DNA from: JAJDTQ01 sp963422385
GTDB taxonomy: Bacteria > Desulfobacterota > Binatia > UBA9968 > JAJDTQ01
Direction: 5' to 3'
Assembly: GCA_963422385.1 (NCBI GenBank)
Contig: OY729432.1
Location: 1,922,001 to 1,986,000 of the forward strand
Length of the DNA stretch: 64,000 bases
Both the position numbers and the translations under genes were made by a program. Positions 1 through 8,527 of this stretch are shown piece by piece (position 1 is the first letter of the stretch; every line of letters starts with the position of its first letter). The notes beneath the pieces are model-generated. The model ran no database searches. It was not told the DNA's origin and worked only from the letters and a program-made list of their open reading frames with translations.

Positions 1-432
1 TGGACGGACGAGGGTGTCGAACAGTTCGGCGAAGTGAATCTCGGCATGGCCGTGGCCGTGGATGACGGTCTGGTGGTGCCGGTCATCCGTAATGCCGACA
101 AGCTCGACATCGATCAGCTCGGTCAGCGTAGCAGCGAGCTGGCGGGCCGGGCTCAGAGCCGGAGGCTGAAACCCGCCGACTACCAGGGCGGCACCTTCAC
201 GGTGTCCAACCTCGGCATGTTCGGCGTCGACAGCTTCGTCGCCATCATCAATCCGCCGCAAAGCGGCATCCTGGCCGTGGGGCGGGTGGCGCCGCGCGTC
301 GTCCCCGACGGCGAAGGCGTCGCCGTGCGCTCCATGATGACCATGACCCTTTCCGCCGACCACCGCGTAGTCGACGGCGCCATCGGCGCCCGATTCCTGC
401 AACGGGTCAAGCAGCACCTGGAGGAGCTTTAG
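1..432 (+). CDS. 2-oxoacid dehydrogenase E2 component (dihydrolipoamide acyltransferase), C-terminal catalytic part; 5' end outside window
   Basis: The open frame runs in from the left edge and stops at 432, so only about 143 C-terminal residues are visible. They form the end of the trimeric acyltransferase catalytic domain of E2 subunits, which passes an acyl group from lipoyl-lysine to CoA. The DHRVVDG active-site signature (His codon at 361) and the preceding SNLGMFGVDSF strand are clear. The lipoyl and E1/E3-binding domains would lie upstream. Which acid is used (pyruvate, 2-oxoglutarate or branched-chain) cannot be decided from this part. Confidence 0.93.
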   Translation, partial: WTDEGVEQFGEVNLGMAVAVDDGLVVPVIRNADKLDIDQLGQRSSELAGRAQSRRLKPADYQGGTFTVSNLGMFGVDSFVAIINPPQSGILAVGRVAPRVVPDGEGVAVRSMMTMTLSADHRVVDGAIGARFLQRVKQHLEEL

Positions 433-488
433 GCCAGGTCGGCAAAATGTAATCCAACAAACCCGTTGACATGCGGGCGAGTGGTTTC

Positions 489-680
489 ATGGCATTCAAC
501 CGGGATTACGATGGAAGGGTTGGAGCAGCCGCTTTCGAGTGGCTCGCACGCAAGGTCTCAATGCATGGAGACGTATTGTCGCGCGATATGCCCGCCTCGG
601 GCATGCAATTCGGGGGCTTCACGACCAATCCATTGCCCTACCTCGGAGGCCGGCCGAGCGACCGTCCGTCGAGCTTCTCG
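489..680 (+). pseudogene. decayed N-terminal remnant resembling an HNH-family putative restriction endonuclease
   Basis: A 60-residue stretch beginning at the ATG at 489 contains DYDGRVGAAAFEWL and a following HGDVLSRDM block. From memory this matches the N-terminal region of stand-alone HNH endonucleases annotated as putative restriction endonucleases, which begin with a similar aromatic/acidic helix and an HG-V-LPR motif. The expected GPQGIFKP-like segment is degraded and the HNH catalytic domain is absent, because the next gene starts on the other strand at 800. The remaining bases to 799 show no convincing gene. It could instead be a chance frame. Confidence 0.4.
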
Positions 681-799
681 CCAAACGATATGATCGTTTC
701 CTTGAAGTGGCGGCCGGAGTCCGAGTCGGCGTTGCCAAAGAGATTGCAGGCCCAAGCCACGGGTCCCTCCGCGACTCGCCGGACCTGATCGCTTGTCTG

Positions 800-1894
800 T
801 CACATCCCCGGCCAGCTCTCCATCGGCTCCGTGGACCGCACCAAGTGCATGCCGGCGGATGCGGCTTCGTTCAGGGTCTTCTCAGCAGCTTCGGTGAAGT
901 CGGCCACGACCGCGCCGTCCTTGCCCCGCACCACCACCGAGGACATGCAGTCGGTCATGATGTAGACTTTTTCCGCCAGCGCGGGGTCTTCACCGCGTAT
1001 CTCTTCCAGCAGATCCTGGACGGTGCTCTTGACGCAGTGGCTGGAGGCCTGTCCGGTCACGATCAGGGCGTCCGCCTCCACCAGGGTCTTGTAGAGCCGG
1101 ACGTTCCTTTCGGCCAGGATGCCGCCGTCCCAGGTGGACAGGACCTCGGGGCGCAGCACCGAGTAGTTCTCCGTCAGGTTGTGAGTCCCTTTGATCTCGG
1201 TCCAGGACTGCGACACCCGAGCGAGGGAGTGCAGCGTCCTGGCCTCGTCCACCACCCCCGTGACGGTGTGGCCGGGGCTTCCCACCAGGCAGTGCGGGGG
1301 CCAGAGGTAGAGCGTATAGCGTCCGCCGGCCGCCAGCTCCCGGCTGTAGAAGCGGCACTGCTCCACCAGCCAGTCGTAGCCCTTGTCGGTCAGCCATGAT
1401 GTCATGGCGGGGTTGGGAGCGACTTCTTCCCTGAGGACGTTGCCCGTGGGGTCGGTATTGACCAGCCGCTTGGCGTCGAGTCCGTCGACCGTGATGAGCG
1501 TGTGGGGCGAAAGGGGCTCACCGTGGGAGTCCACCCAGAACCAGGGAAAGAAGATCTGGAAGTTGTTGTGGCTGTCCAGGGTGCAGCGGATGTGGGTGAT
1601 CCGTGCAAGGTTGCAGTAGATGAACTCCGCGATGCGCCGGTTGTCGTCGACGGCGCCCCGGCCGTTGCGGCCGCCGACGTAGAGCGTGCCTTCGGGGTGG
1701 CAGAAGTCGCGCTGCACGTCGATGAGCAGAAGGTCGATGCGCCGGGAGTCCGCCGTGGCCGGCGGAACCTCAAACTCCCGCCTGAACCGGTTGGCTTCCT
1801 CGAAAACGGCCATGCGGTCCGGCGTGTAGGAGAAGTCGCCAGCGTTGCCGGCATCGTAGAAACCCGGCGTCTCCCTGATCTCGGGGGATTCCAT
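800..1894 (-). CDS. cysteine hydrolase of the isochorismatase/nicotinamidase superfamily (long form)
   Basis: The 364-residue product has the isochorismatase fold: LLLIDVQRDF with the acidic catalytic residue near residue 57, a TLDSHN segment like the metal-site DxH of nicotinamidases, WPPHCLVGSPGH, and VTGQASSHCVKSTVQDL with the nucleophilic Cys. It is much longer than the usual 180-220 residues, with an N-terminal extension and a large mid-protein insertion. The family hydrolyses amides such as nicotinamide, N-carbamoyl compounds or ureides; the substrate here is not predictable. I chose the ATG at 1894 because the residues upstream look non-homologous. The gene stands alone. Confidence 0.82.
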   Translation of the reverse strand: MESPEIRETPGFYDAGNAGDFSYTPDRMAVFEEANRFRREFEVPPATADSRRIDLLLIDVQRDFCHPEGTLYVGGRNGRGAVDDNRRIAEFIYCNLARITHIRCTLDSHNNFQIFFPWFWVDSHGEPLSPHTLITVDGLDAKRLVNTDPTGNVLREEVAPNPAMTSWLTDKGYDWLVEQCRFYSRELAAGGRYTLYLWPPHCLVGSPGHTVTGVVDEARTLHSLARVSQSWTEIKGTHNLTENYSVLRPEVLSTWDGGILAERNVRLYKTLVEADALIVTGQASSHCVKSTVQDLLEEIRGEDPALAEKVYIMTDCMSSVVVRGKDGAVVADFTEAAEKTLNEAASAGMHLVRSTEPMESWPGM

Positions 1895-1979
1895 GGCGCT
1901 CCGGTTATACCAGGGAGGAGACCACAGGCGACGGAAAGGCCTCACCCTGTCAAGGGCAGCGGGTCAATGTGGAAGGGAG

Positions 1980-2273
1980 TTACAGGAGCTTCACCAACGC
2001 CGCGACCACCCCGATCGCCACTACCATCATCGAGCCGAGGCGTAGGGTGAGCCGCAATTCCAATTCCTTCAAGTCCTGCTTCGCCGCCAGTTCCAATTCC
2101 TTCAAGTCCTGCTTCACCGCCAGTTCCAATTCCTTCAAGTCCTGCTTCGTGGCCAGTTTCTCGTCGATGAGCGTTGCCTGCGACCGTGCCAGCACTTCGG
2201 CCTGCTCCTCCGGCATCCCGACTCGGGTCAACTCCTTCACGAATGCGTGGGTGTCGAAAGCGACGACGCTCAT
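1980..2273 (-). CDS. small coiled-coil membrane-anchored protein, DUF1640-like
   Basis: The 97-residue protein has an N-terminal FDTHAFVKEL segment, then a helical coiled coil made of three tandem copies of an 11-residue unit (A-V/A-KQDLKELEL), and a hydrophobic C-terminal helix (MMVVAIGVVAALVKLL) likely to sit in the membrane. This layout matches the DUF1640/CCDC90-like family, often found beside toxin-antitoxin or mobile genes, whose function is unknown. It is transcribed divergently from prmA. Confidence 0.7.
   Translation of the reverse strand: MSVVAFDTHAFVKELTRVGMPEEQAEVLARSQATLIDEKLATKQDLKELELAVKQDLKELELAAKQDLKELELRLTLRLGSMMVVAIGVVAALVKLL
2062..2160 (-). repeat. three-copy 33-bp tandem repeat inside the coiled-coil gene
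   Basis: Three nearly identical 33-bp units occur in tandem, each containing ccaattccttcaagtcctgc on the plus strand and encoding one KQDLKELEL-type 11-residue coil period. The unit keeps the frame and the eleven-residue register, so copy number could change without breaking the protein. Boundaries are approximate. Confidence 0.8.
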
Positions 2274-2354
2274 GTTGAAATTTTAACTTGTCTGCAAGTG
2301 AAAGTCCATTCGGCGCCGGTTGCCTGATACCCTGCCTGTGACATAAAGGAAGGC

Positions 2355-3212
2355 ATGGCGTCCCTCTGGCTCGAGCTTTCCGTCCAGGCCGAAGGCCCGG
2401 CGCAGGATCCCATCTCCAACTTCCTGGTGGAGATGGGCTGCACCGGGATCGTCTGCGGCGACCGCTCCCTGCGGGCGTTCTTTCCCGACACGACCGACGA
2501 TGCCGCCCTCAAGCCCATGGTCCGGCAGTATCTGCGCGGGCTCCGGGATATCTTCCCCGACTGTCTCGTGGGCCGCACCCGCTGGCGGATGATCGCCGAG
2601 AAGAACTGGCACGACGCTTGGCGCGGCCATTTCAAGCCACAGAACATCGGCCGCCGTTTTCTGGTGACACCGCCGTGGCTTGAGCCATCCGGGACCCGCA
2701 GGCACGTCCTCGTCGTCGAGCCGGCCATGGCCTTCGGCACCGGCACCCACGAGACCACCCGATGCTGCCTCGAATTCATCGACGAGCTTTGCGTCGAATC
2801 CTTGCCACCCAAGGCCCTGGACGTGGGCACGGGATCCGGCATCCTCGCCATGGGAATGGCCCGGCTCGGGGTACGCGAGGTCCTGGCATTGGACAATGAC
2901 CCCGTGGCGTTGGAGGCGGCGCAGGAGAACCTCCGGCTGAACGGCGTGGAAGGCACGGTGACACTGAGCGCCATGCGGCTCGCCCGGGTCAGGCGCCGGT
3001 TCCCGCTGGTGGTGGCGAACATCATTCTGGAGACCCTCGTGGAACTGGCCTGCCCCCTGAGCCGGTGCGTGGGCGCCCGGGGCGCGCTGATTCTGTCGGG
3101 ACTGCTGCATGACCATGTCTCCGCGGTCATGCAGCGCTTCCCCCGGTTCCAGCTGGAGCGACGCAAAGAGCGCAAGGAATGGAGCACGCTGCTGCTCCGG
3201 AGGGAGCCATGA
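2355..3212 (+). CDS. prmA: ribosomal protein L11 methyltransferase
   Basis: The 285-residue protein trimethylates ribosomal protein L11 (uL11) using S-adenosylmethionine. The N-terminal substrate-binding domain (WLELSVQAEGPAQDPISNFL) is followed by a Rossmann methyltransferase domain with AFGTGTHETT, DVGTGSGIL at about residue 156, and NIIL near residue 222 in place of the more common NILA. The AAAGGAAGG ribosome site precedes the ATG. The stop overlaps the start of rsmE by four bases, so the two rRNA/ribosome modification genes are translationally coupled. Confidence 0.93.
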   Translation: MASLWLELSVQAEGPAQDPISNFLVEMGCTGIVCGDRSLRAFFPDTTDDAALKPMVRQYLRGLRDIFPDCLVGRTRWRMIAEKNWHDAWRGHFKPQNIGRRFLVTPPWLEPSGTRRHVLVVEPAMAFGTGTHETTRCCLEFIDELCVESLPPKALDVGTGSGILAMGMARLGVREVLALDNDPVALEAAQENLRLNGVEGTVTLSAMRLARVRRRFPLVVANIILETLVELACPLSRCVGARGALILSGLLHDHVSAVMQRFPRFQLERRKERKEWSTLLLRREP

Positions 3213-3955
3213 GCTTGCCGCGCTTCCTGGTTCCGCCGGACGCGGTGCGCGACGGCGCCGCCACCGTGGGCGGGCAGGAACTCGCCCACATGCACAAGGT
3301 CTTGCGTCTGCGCCCTGGCGTCCGCGTGTTGCTCTGGGACGGCGAGGGGACGGAGCATGAGGCCCTCATCCGCGCCTATGAAGGTGGAGTTGCGGCCATG
3401 ACCGTGGTACGGTCCTACCGCCCGCAACGGGAGTCGTCGCTGGCCGTCACCTTGGCCCAAGCCGTGGGCAAGGGCGACAAGATGGACTGGGTCGTGGAGA
3501 AATCCACGGAGCTGGGGGCCGCCCGCGTGGCGCCGTTCTTTTCGTCGCATACCGTACCGCGGTTCGCCGGCGACAAGGGCCGGAGACGTCGCGAGCGCTG
3601 GGAAAAGATTGCGGCCGCGGCTGCCGGACAATGCGGGCGCATCCGGATCCCGGAAATTCACGACGCGGTCCCGTTCGACGCGGTGCTGACGCGAGAGTGG
3701 CAGTGCGAGGCCAGGATGTTATTCCGGGAAGACTTGTCGGGCCAGCGGCTGGTTTCTCTCCGGGAAGAGTTGGGAAGCCTGCGCTCCGTGCTCGTGATGG
3801 TGGGTCCGGAAGGAGGATTCAGCGAGGAGGAGGCGGCCAAGGCCGCGGCCCACGGATTTCACACGGTCGGGCTCGGCAGGCGCATCCTGCGCACGGAAAC
3901 CGCGGCGGTGGCAGCGGTCTGCGCCGTGCAGTTGCTGTGGGGGGATTTGGGATGA
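3209..3955 (+). CDS. rsmE: 16S rRNA (uracil(1498)-N3)-methyltransferase
   Basis: The 248-residue SPOUT-family enzyme methylates U1498 of 16S rRNA. An N-terminal PUA-like RNA-binding region (GQELAHMHKVLRLRPG) precedes the trefoil-knot methyltransferase domain with MVGPEGGFSEEE near residue 198 and LGRRILRTETAA. I moved the start to the ATG at 3209, which overlaps the prmA stop (ATGA) and follows AGGGAG, instead of the longer frame that would read back into prmA. Confidence 0.93.
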   Translation: MSLPRFLVPPDAVRDGAATVGGQELAHMHKVLRLRPGVRVLLWDGEGTEHEALIRAYEGGVAAMTVVRSYRPQRESSLAVTLAQAVGKGDKMDWVVEKSTELGAARVAPFFSSHTVPRFAGDKGRRRRERWEKIAAAAAGQCGRIRIPEIHDAVPFDAVLTREWQCEARMLFREDLSGQRLVSLREELGSLRSVLVMVGPEGGFSEEEAAKAAAHGFHTVGLGRRILRTETAAVAAVCAVQLLWGDLG

Positions 3956-3994
3956 GGCAAGACGTTGCAACGTCACGTAGACAGGAGGTTCGTC

Positions 3995-4186
3995 ATGGAT
4001 AAGCACACTGAGGAAACCCTGCAACGGTTGCTGCGCCGTGCGGGTCTGGAAATGGCCGAGAGCGATCGCGCGCGCTTCATCCCGATGCTGGACGCCTACA
4101 TGGAGAGCCTGGAGAAGCTTCACTCCATCAACCTGGCCGGCGAGCAGGTCGGCGGGGTGTTCCGGTCGGAATCGTACGAGGACTAA
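3995..4186 (+). CDS. small AtzG/GatC-like amidase partner protein (DUF4089-like)
   Basis: A 63-residue helical protein starts at the ATG preceded by ACAGGAGG. Its pattern (LRRAGLEMAESDRARFIPML, then a GGVF-containing tail) resembles GatC and its relative AtzG, which clasp amidase-signature enzymes. It sits 30 bp upstream of an amidase-signature gene, exactly the AtzG-AtzE arrangement in which the small protein stabilises 1-carboxybiuret hydrolase. I infer that it forms a complex with the next protein; the identity of the substrate is open. Confidence 0.68.
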   Translation: MDKHTEETLQRLLRRAGLEMAESDRARFIPMLDAYMESLEKLHSINLAGEQVGGVFRSESYED

Positions 4187-4216
4187 CGTTCCGTATCCGA
4201 CAAGCAAGGAGCCGAC

Positions 4217-5590
4217 ATGTCAGACTTGTGTTTCGCGAGCATTGACAGCATGGCCCCGCGCCTGCAGAAGCGCGAGGTTTCTCCCGTCGACTTGACTCGG
4301 GCCTACCTCGACCGGATACACGCCCTCGACGGCAACCTGCGGGCCTACGTGAACATCATGGAGGAAAGTGCCCTGGAGGAGGCCCGGGCGGCGGAGCGGG
4401 AGATACGGCAGGGCCGCTATCGGGGGCCGCTCCACGGCATTCCCTTCGCCGTCAAGGATCAATACGACGTCGAGGGCGCCCTGTCCATGGTGCGCATCCC
4501 GCATCCCACCGGTCCGGGGGAAGACTGCACCGCGGTGCGTCGCCTGCGCGAGGCCGGATCGGTGTTGCTCGGGAAGCTGAACATGAGCGGTCTTCCGGGC
4601 GGAATCAAGGGCGCGCGCAATCCCTGGAATCTCGACCACGTGCCCGGCGGATCCAGCACCGGATCCGGCGCGGGCATCGCCGCCGGGCTGTGCATGGGCT
4701 CCCTGGGCGAGGACACCGCGGGATCGATCCGGAACCCCGCGTCGTACTGCGGTATCTCCGGGCTCAAGCCCACCTACGGACGCATCAGCCGTTTCGGCCT
4801 GGCGCCCCTGGGCTGGTCCCTGGACACCGTCGGACCCATGACCCGGGTGGTGGAGGACCTCGCGCACATGCTTCAGGTCCTGGCCGGCTTCGATCCCAGG
4901 GATCCCACCTGCAGTCAGATGGACGTCTCCGACTACACCGCGGACCTGCGGGCCGGGGTCTCCGGCATGGTCGTCGGGGTCCCGCGCGAGTACATGAAGC
5001 TCATCGACGCCGACCCCGAGGTGCTGGCATGCCTGGACGAGGCGCTGGCGGCAATGGAATCCTTGGGCGCCAAGGTCCGGGACGTGACGGTGCCCGGCAT
5101 GGAGCACGCCACCATCGCCAACGGCCTCATCTACTCCTGCGAGTTCTACAACATCTGCCGGGCCGATATGGACGAGGCCATGGCGGGGGAGGCCTCGGAG
5201 TCCCGCCGGGCGCGCCTGTTCATCGGCGCGGTCTCCACCTGCGGGGACTACATCCAGGCCCAGCGGATGCGGAGCCGTCTCAGGCGGGAGCTGAACGACG
5301 TGTTTCGCGAGATCCACGTCATGGCCCTGCCCACCAACCCCACGCCGGCGCCCCCGGCCGCGGATCTGGACGGCCTCGACGCGGTGTACAAGATGCTGCG
5401 CCCGGACTTCGCCTCGCCTGCCAACCTCGCGGGTATTCCGGCGCTGGCCGTCCCGTGCGGGGTCGGCTCCAACGGCTTGCCGGTGGGCATGCAGTTCTGG
5501 GGGAAGGCTTTTGCCGAGTCCACGGTGCTGCGCGTGGGCTACGCCTACCAGCAGCAGGCGCGCTGGTACGAGCGCCGGCCGCCGATGTAG
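4217..5590 (+). CDS. amidase-signature family hydrolase (AtzE/GatA-like)
   Basis: The 457-residue protein carries the amidase signature: Lys80 in PFAVKDQYD, the GGSSTGSG serine loop at 144-151, and Ser170 in DTAGSIRNPAS, giving the Ser-cisSer-Lys triad. The family hydrolyses amide bonds; GatA members transamidate aminoacyl-tRNA, but no gatB is present here. The adjacent AtzG-like small gene favours an AtzE-type free amidase. The gene follows 30 bp after its partner in an apparent operon. Confidence 0.88.
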   Translation: MSDLCFASIDSMAPRLQKREVSPVDLTRAYLDRIHALDGNLRAYVNIMEESALEEARAAEREIRQGRYRGPLHGIPFAVKDQYDVEGALSMVRIPHPTGPGEDCTAVRRLREAGSVLLGKLNMSGLPGGIKGARNPWNLDHVPGGSSTGSGAGIAAGLCMGSLGEDTAGSIRNPASYCGISGLKPTYGRISRFGLAPLGWSLDTVGPMTRVVEDLAHMLQVLAGFDPRDPTCSQMDVSDYTADLRAGVSGMVVGVPREYMKLIDADPEVLACLDEALAAMESLGAKVRDVTVPGMEHATIANGLIYSCEFYNICRADMDEAMAGEASESRRARLFIGAVSTCGDYIQAQRMRSRLRRELNDVFREIHVMALPTNPTPAPPAADLDGLDAVYKMLRPDFASPANLAGIPALAVPCGVGSNGLPVGMQFWGKAFAESTVLRVGYAYQQQARWYERRPPM

Positions 5591-5595
5591 GGGTT

Positions 5596-5616
5596 GGTTT
5601 CAAGCGTTTTGAAACC
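5596..5616. repeat. short palindrome with a gtttcaa/ttgaaac core (divergent copy A)
   Basis: Reads ggtttcaa, a four-base spacer, then tttgaaacc, followed by cgct. It resembles two better copies at 20037 and 46863 that share gcgggtttcaaacccgc. It lies six bases after the amidase stop, in non-coding sequence, as a repetitive extragenic palindrome would. Confidence 0.5.
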
Positions 5617-5639
5617 CGCTCTTTCCCGTACCCGTATAC

Positions 5640-5880
5640 AGTCCACGGACAGAAGGGGGGATCCGCCATACTCACACTTCCCCTTTACGAAGAGGCCGCC
5701 AGGCTCGATGTCCTCCGATACGGCGGCGAGGACAACCTCGTCATCGGCACGGACTACGGCCACGCGGACCGTTCCGCGGAGATCGAGGCCCTGCGTGTTC
5801 TCAGGAACAAGGGCGAGGTTGCCCCGCACATCATCGACAAGATCCTCGGCGAGAACGCCAGGAACCTCTACAATCTTTAA
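5640..5880 (+). pseudogene. C-terminal fragment of an amidohydrolase-family 2 (metal-dependent TIM-barrel) gene
   Basis: Read in the frame that stops at 5880, this stretch encodes about 80 residues ending with VIGTDYGHADRSAEIEALR, HIIDKILGENARNLYNL and a stop. That is the usual last beta-alpha unit of amidohydrolase-2 proteins (GTDYPH-type metal-site Asp and the KILG-NA-LY ending). No N-terminal two thirds, start codon or ribosome site is present, because the same frame upstream runs antiparallel to meaning through the amidase. It is therefore a remnant left between two amidase genes. Confidence 0.72.
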
Positions 5881-5905
5881 CCTGTCGGCGGAGGAGGTGC
5901 TCGAA

Positions 5906-7348
5906 ATGCTCGAGAAGGATCTGGCGACCCTGACGATCAGCGAAACGGCCCCGAAGGTCCGCGCCGGCGAGGTGTCGCCGGTGGCGCTGACGAAGCTCTA
6001 CCTGGAGCGGATCGAACGGCTGAACCCGCTGCTGGGCGCGTACCTGACGCCTACTCCGGAGAGCGCCCTGGAGGAGGCGGCCGCGGCCGAGAAGGAGATC
6101 CGCGCCGGGAGCTACCGTGGCCCGCTTCACGGCATCCCGGTCTCCATCAAGGACAATTTCGCTACCCGGGGCGTGCGCACCACCGCCGGCGCCAAGGCGC
6201 TCTCGGACTGGAAGCCGGACTTCGACGCCACGGTGGTGACCCGGCTGCGGGAGGCTGGCGCCGTCAGTCTGGGCAAGACCAATATGCACGAGTGGGCCAA
6301 GGGCAGCCATGGGGTCAACCCGTTCTACGGCACCCCCTGCAACCCCTGGAACCGCAGCCGGATTCCCGGCGGCTCCAGCAGCGGATCGGCGGTGGCCGTG
6401 GCCGCGAGTATGTGCATGGCGTCCATCGGCACCGACGCCGCGGGGTCTGTGCGCAACCCGGCGTCACTGTGCGGCATCGTCGGACTGAAGCCCACCTACG
6501 GGCGGGTGAGCGTGTTCGGCGGGGTGCCGGGCACGGGAGGGTACTCCACCAATCACTTCGGTCCCCTGACCCGTACCGTGGCGGACTGCGCGGCCATGAT
6601 GCAGGTCATCGCGGGGCACGACTCCCAGGACCCGCTGAGCTCGCGCGAACCGGTTCCGGACTACGCCGCGAGCCTCGGCTCCCCCATCGACGGCATGCGA
6701 GTGGGCATCGTCAAGGGATATTTCGAGAAATTCGCCTCGAACGAGGTCAGCCGGGCCCTTGCGAACGCCCTCGACACCCTGCGTTCGCTGGGGATGAGCG
6801 TGGAGGAGGTCACGGTGCCCCACATGGACCTGATTCCCGCGGTGCAACTCTGCGCCAGCCGGGTGGAGAGCACGGCCGATGCCGAGTACTATCTGCGCCA
6901 CCACGCCAGGGACTACAGCCCGAGCATGCTGTCCACCCAGATCCAGGCGCTGACGGTATCGGGCTCAAGCTACCACCGGTCCCAGCGGATCCGCCGGCTC
7001 ATCTGCGAGGGCTTCGATGAGGCGCTGGACCGGGTGGACGTTATCGTGGCTCCCACCGCGCCGGTCCCGGCACTCTCCATCGACGAGTCCATGAGCGGTT
7101 TCGTGACCGTGGACGGCCGCAAGACGCCGCTTCAGGGTCCGCACGGGAATTTCTTGACACTGTGCACCATCCCTTTTAATGTCAACGGGCTGCCGTCGTT
7201 GAGCATCAACAGCGGCTTCTCGCAGGACGGCCTGCCCATCGGCGTGCAGATAGCGGGGGGCGCCTTTCGCGAGGATACCGTGCTCAAGGTGGCCCACGCC
7301 TACGAGCAGGCCGCGCCTTGGTCCGGAAGAGTACCGCTGCTGCCCTGA
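5906..7348 (+). CDS. amidase-signature family hydrolase
   Basis: The 480-residue protein has the amidase signature Lys82 (PVSIKDNFA), the GGSSSGS loop near 155-161 and nucleophile Ser181 (DAAGSVRNPAS). The start is the ATG at 5906 preceded by GGAGGAGG; an open frame continues further upstream but there it only covers the amidohydrolase remnant. It is about as similar to the first amidase as paralogs usually are, but has no small GatC-like partner next to it. The substrate is unknown; members act on aryl, alkyl or indole-type amides. Confidence 0.88.
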   Translation: MLEKDLATLTISETAPKVRAGEVSPVALTKLYLERIERLNPLLGAYLTPTPESALEEAAAAEKEIRAGSYRGPLHGIPVSIKDNFATRGVRTTAGAKALSDWKPDFDATVVTRLREAGAVSLGKTNMHEWAKGSHGVNPFYGTPCNPWNRSRIPGGSSSGSAVAVAASMCMASIGTDAAGSVRNPASLCGIVGLKPTYGRVSVFGGVPGTGGYSTNHFGPLTRTVADCAAMMQVIAGHDSQDPLSSREPVPDYAASLGSPIDGMRVGIVKGYFEKFASNEVSRALANALDTLRSLGMSVEEVTVPHMDLIPAVQLCASRVESTADAEYYLRHHARDYSPSMLSTQIQALTVSGSSYHRSQRIRRLICEGFDEALDRVDVIVAPTAPVPALSIDESMSGFVTVDGRKTPLQGPHGNFLTLCTIPFNVNGLPSLSINSGFSQDGLPIGVQIAGGAFREDTVLKVAHAYEQAAPWSGRVPLLP

Positions 7349-7517
7349 CTGCTACGCCGGTCAGGCATCACCTTGAAATCCTCAAGTCATCCTGGTATCC
7401 GGCGGCGGTGGCGAAGGTCAGCCGCGGCCGGGATATCTTTTGCGGAATTCGGCATCGAGGGTCCCCGCGAATGCCGCGCGAGGATGGTACCGGATGGGGA
7501 CCGCAGCCGGAGCAGGA

Positions 7518-8516
7518 ATGATGCAGTATCGAACGCTCGGCAAGACCGGGCTCCGGGTCTCCGAGATCGGATTCGGATGCGGCAACGTCGGCGGCTTGAT
7601 GGTGAGCGGGAGTCACCGTGAGCAGCGTGACGCCGTGCGCCACGCCCTGGACCTGGGAATCAACTATTTCGATACCGCCAGAGCTTACGGGGAGGGGAGA
7701 TCGGAGACGAATCTCGGCCGCGTGCTGGACGAGATCGGGGAGGAGGTGGTTCTTTCCACCAAGATTCGCCTCGAATCCGACGCCCTGCAGGATATTGGCG
7801 CGGCAACCGTAACCCAGGTGGAGCAGGGGCTCGCCCGCCTGGGGCGGGATTCGGTGGACCTGATTCATCTCCACACCCGGCTCGCCAACCGGCGGGAATC
7901 CGGACGCTTCGCCATGACCCCCTACGAAGTACTGGGGCCGGGCGGCGTCATCGAGGCGTTCAAGCGCTTGCGCGACCAGGGCCGCGTGGGGTTCTTCGGG
8001 TTCACCGGCCTGGGTGACGTCGAGGCCATCCACGCGCTGGTGGACAGCGGCGAGTTCCACTCCTTTCAGGCCTATTACAATCTTCTCAATCCGAGCGCGG
8101 GGCAGCCGGTGCCCGACGGTTTCAGCGCCCTGGACTACGGCCGCGTCATCGACCGGGCCGCCGCCCAAGGCATGGGCGTGGTGGTCATCCGGGTGCTGGC
8201 GGCCGGGGTGCTCAGCGCGACGCCGGAGTCGGGAGGCGGCACCAGTCGCGAGCCGCTTTCCGCGGGATCCGACCACGGACTCGACGTGGCTCGAGCCTAC
8301 AAGCTGGCCTTTCTCAAGGACCACGGGCTGGGGTCGCTGCCACAGGCGGCCATCCGCTTCGCCCTCATGAAGATCGAGGTGGGCACGGTGCTGGTCGGAT
8401 TCTCCAACAACGAGCAAATCGACGAAGCCGTCGAGTGCTCCGGCGCGAGCCCCTTGCCGGAGCCGGCGATGGCGGCGCTGCGCGAGGTCTGGGACAAGGA
8501 TTTCCGCGACCGTTAG
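7518..8516 (+). CDS. aldo/keto reductase family oxidoreductase
   Basis: The 332-residue NAD(P)H-dependent (beta/alpha)8-barrel reductase shows the catalytic Asp and Tyr (NYFDTARAYGEG), Lys (VVLSTKIRL) and His (DLIHLHTR), and a C-terminal cofactor-binding region (GTVLVGFSNNEQIDEA). The start at 7518 follows AGCAGGA; a second ATG is next to it at 7521. Natural substrates for this subgroup are generally unknown aldehydes or sugars. It follows the second amidase in the same direction but with a 170-bp gap. Confidence 0.88.
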   Translation: MMQYRTLGKTGLRVSEIGFGCGNVGGLMVSGSHREQRDAVRHALDLGINYFDTARAYGEGRSETNLGRVLDEIGEEVVLSTKIRLESDALQDIGAATVTQVEQGLARLGRDSVDLIHLHTRLANRRESGRFAMTPYEVLGPGGVIEAFKRLRDQGRVGFFGFTGLGDVEAIHALVDSGEFHSFQAYYNLLNPSAGQPVPDGFSALDYGRVIDRAAAQGMGVVVIRVLAAGVLSATPESGGGTSREPLSAGSDHGLDVARAYKLAFLKDHGLGSLPQAAIRFALMKIEVGTVLVGFSNNEQIDEAVECSGASPLPEPAMAALREVWDKDFRDR

Positions 8517-8527
8517 GCTTGGCCGCG

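Noticed and set aside
4217..5590. First amidase as GatA of an aminoacyl-tRNA amidotransferase
   Set aside because: No gatB is present, and the small partner is closer in context to AtzG.
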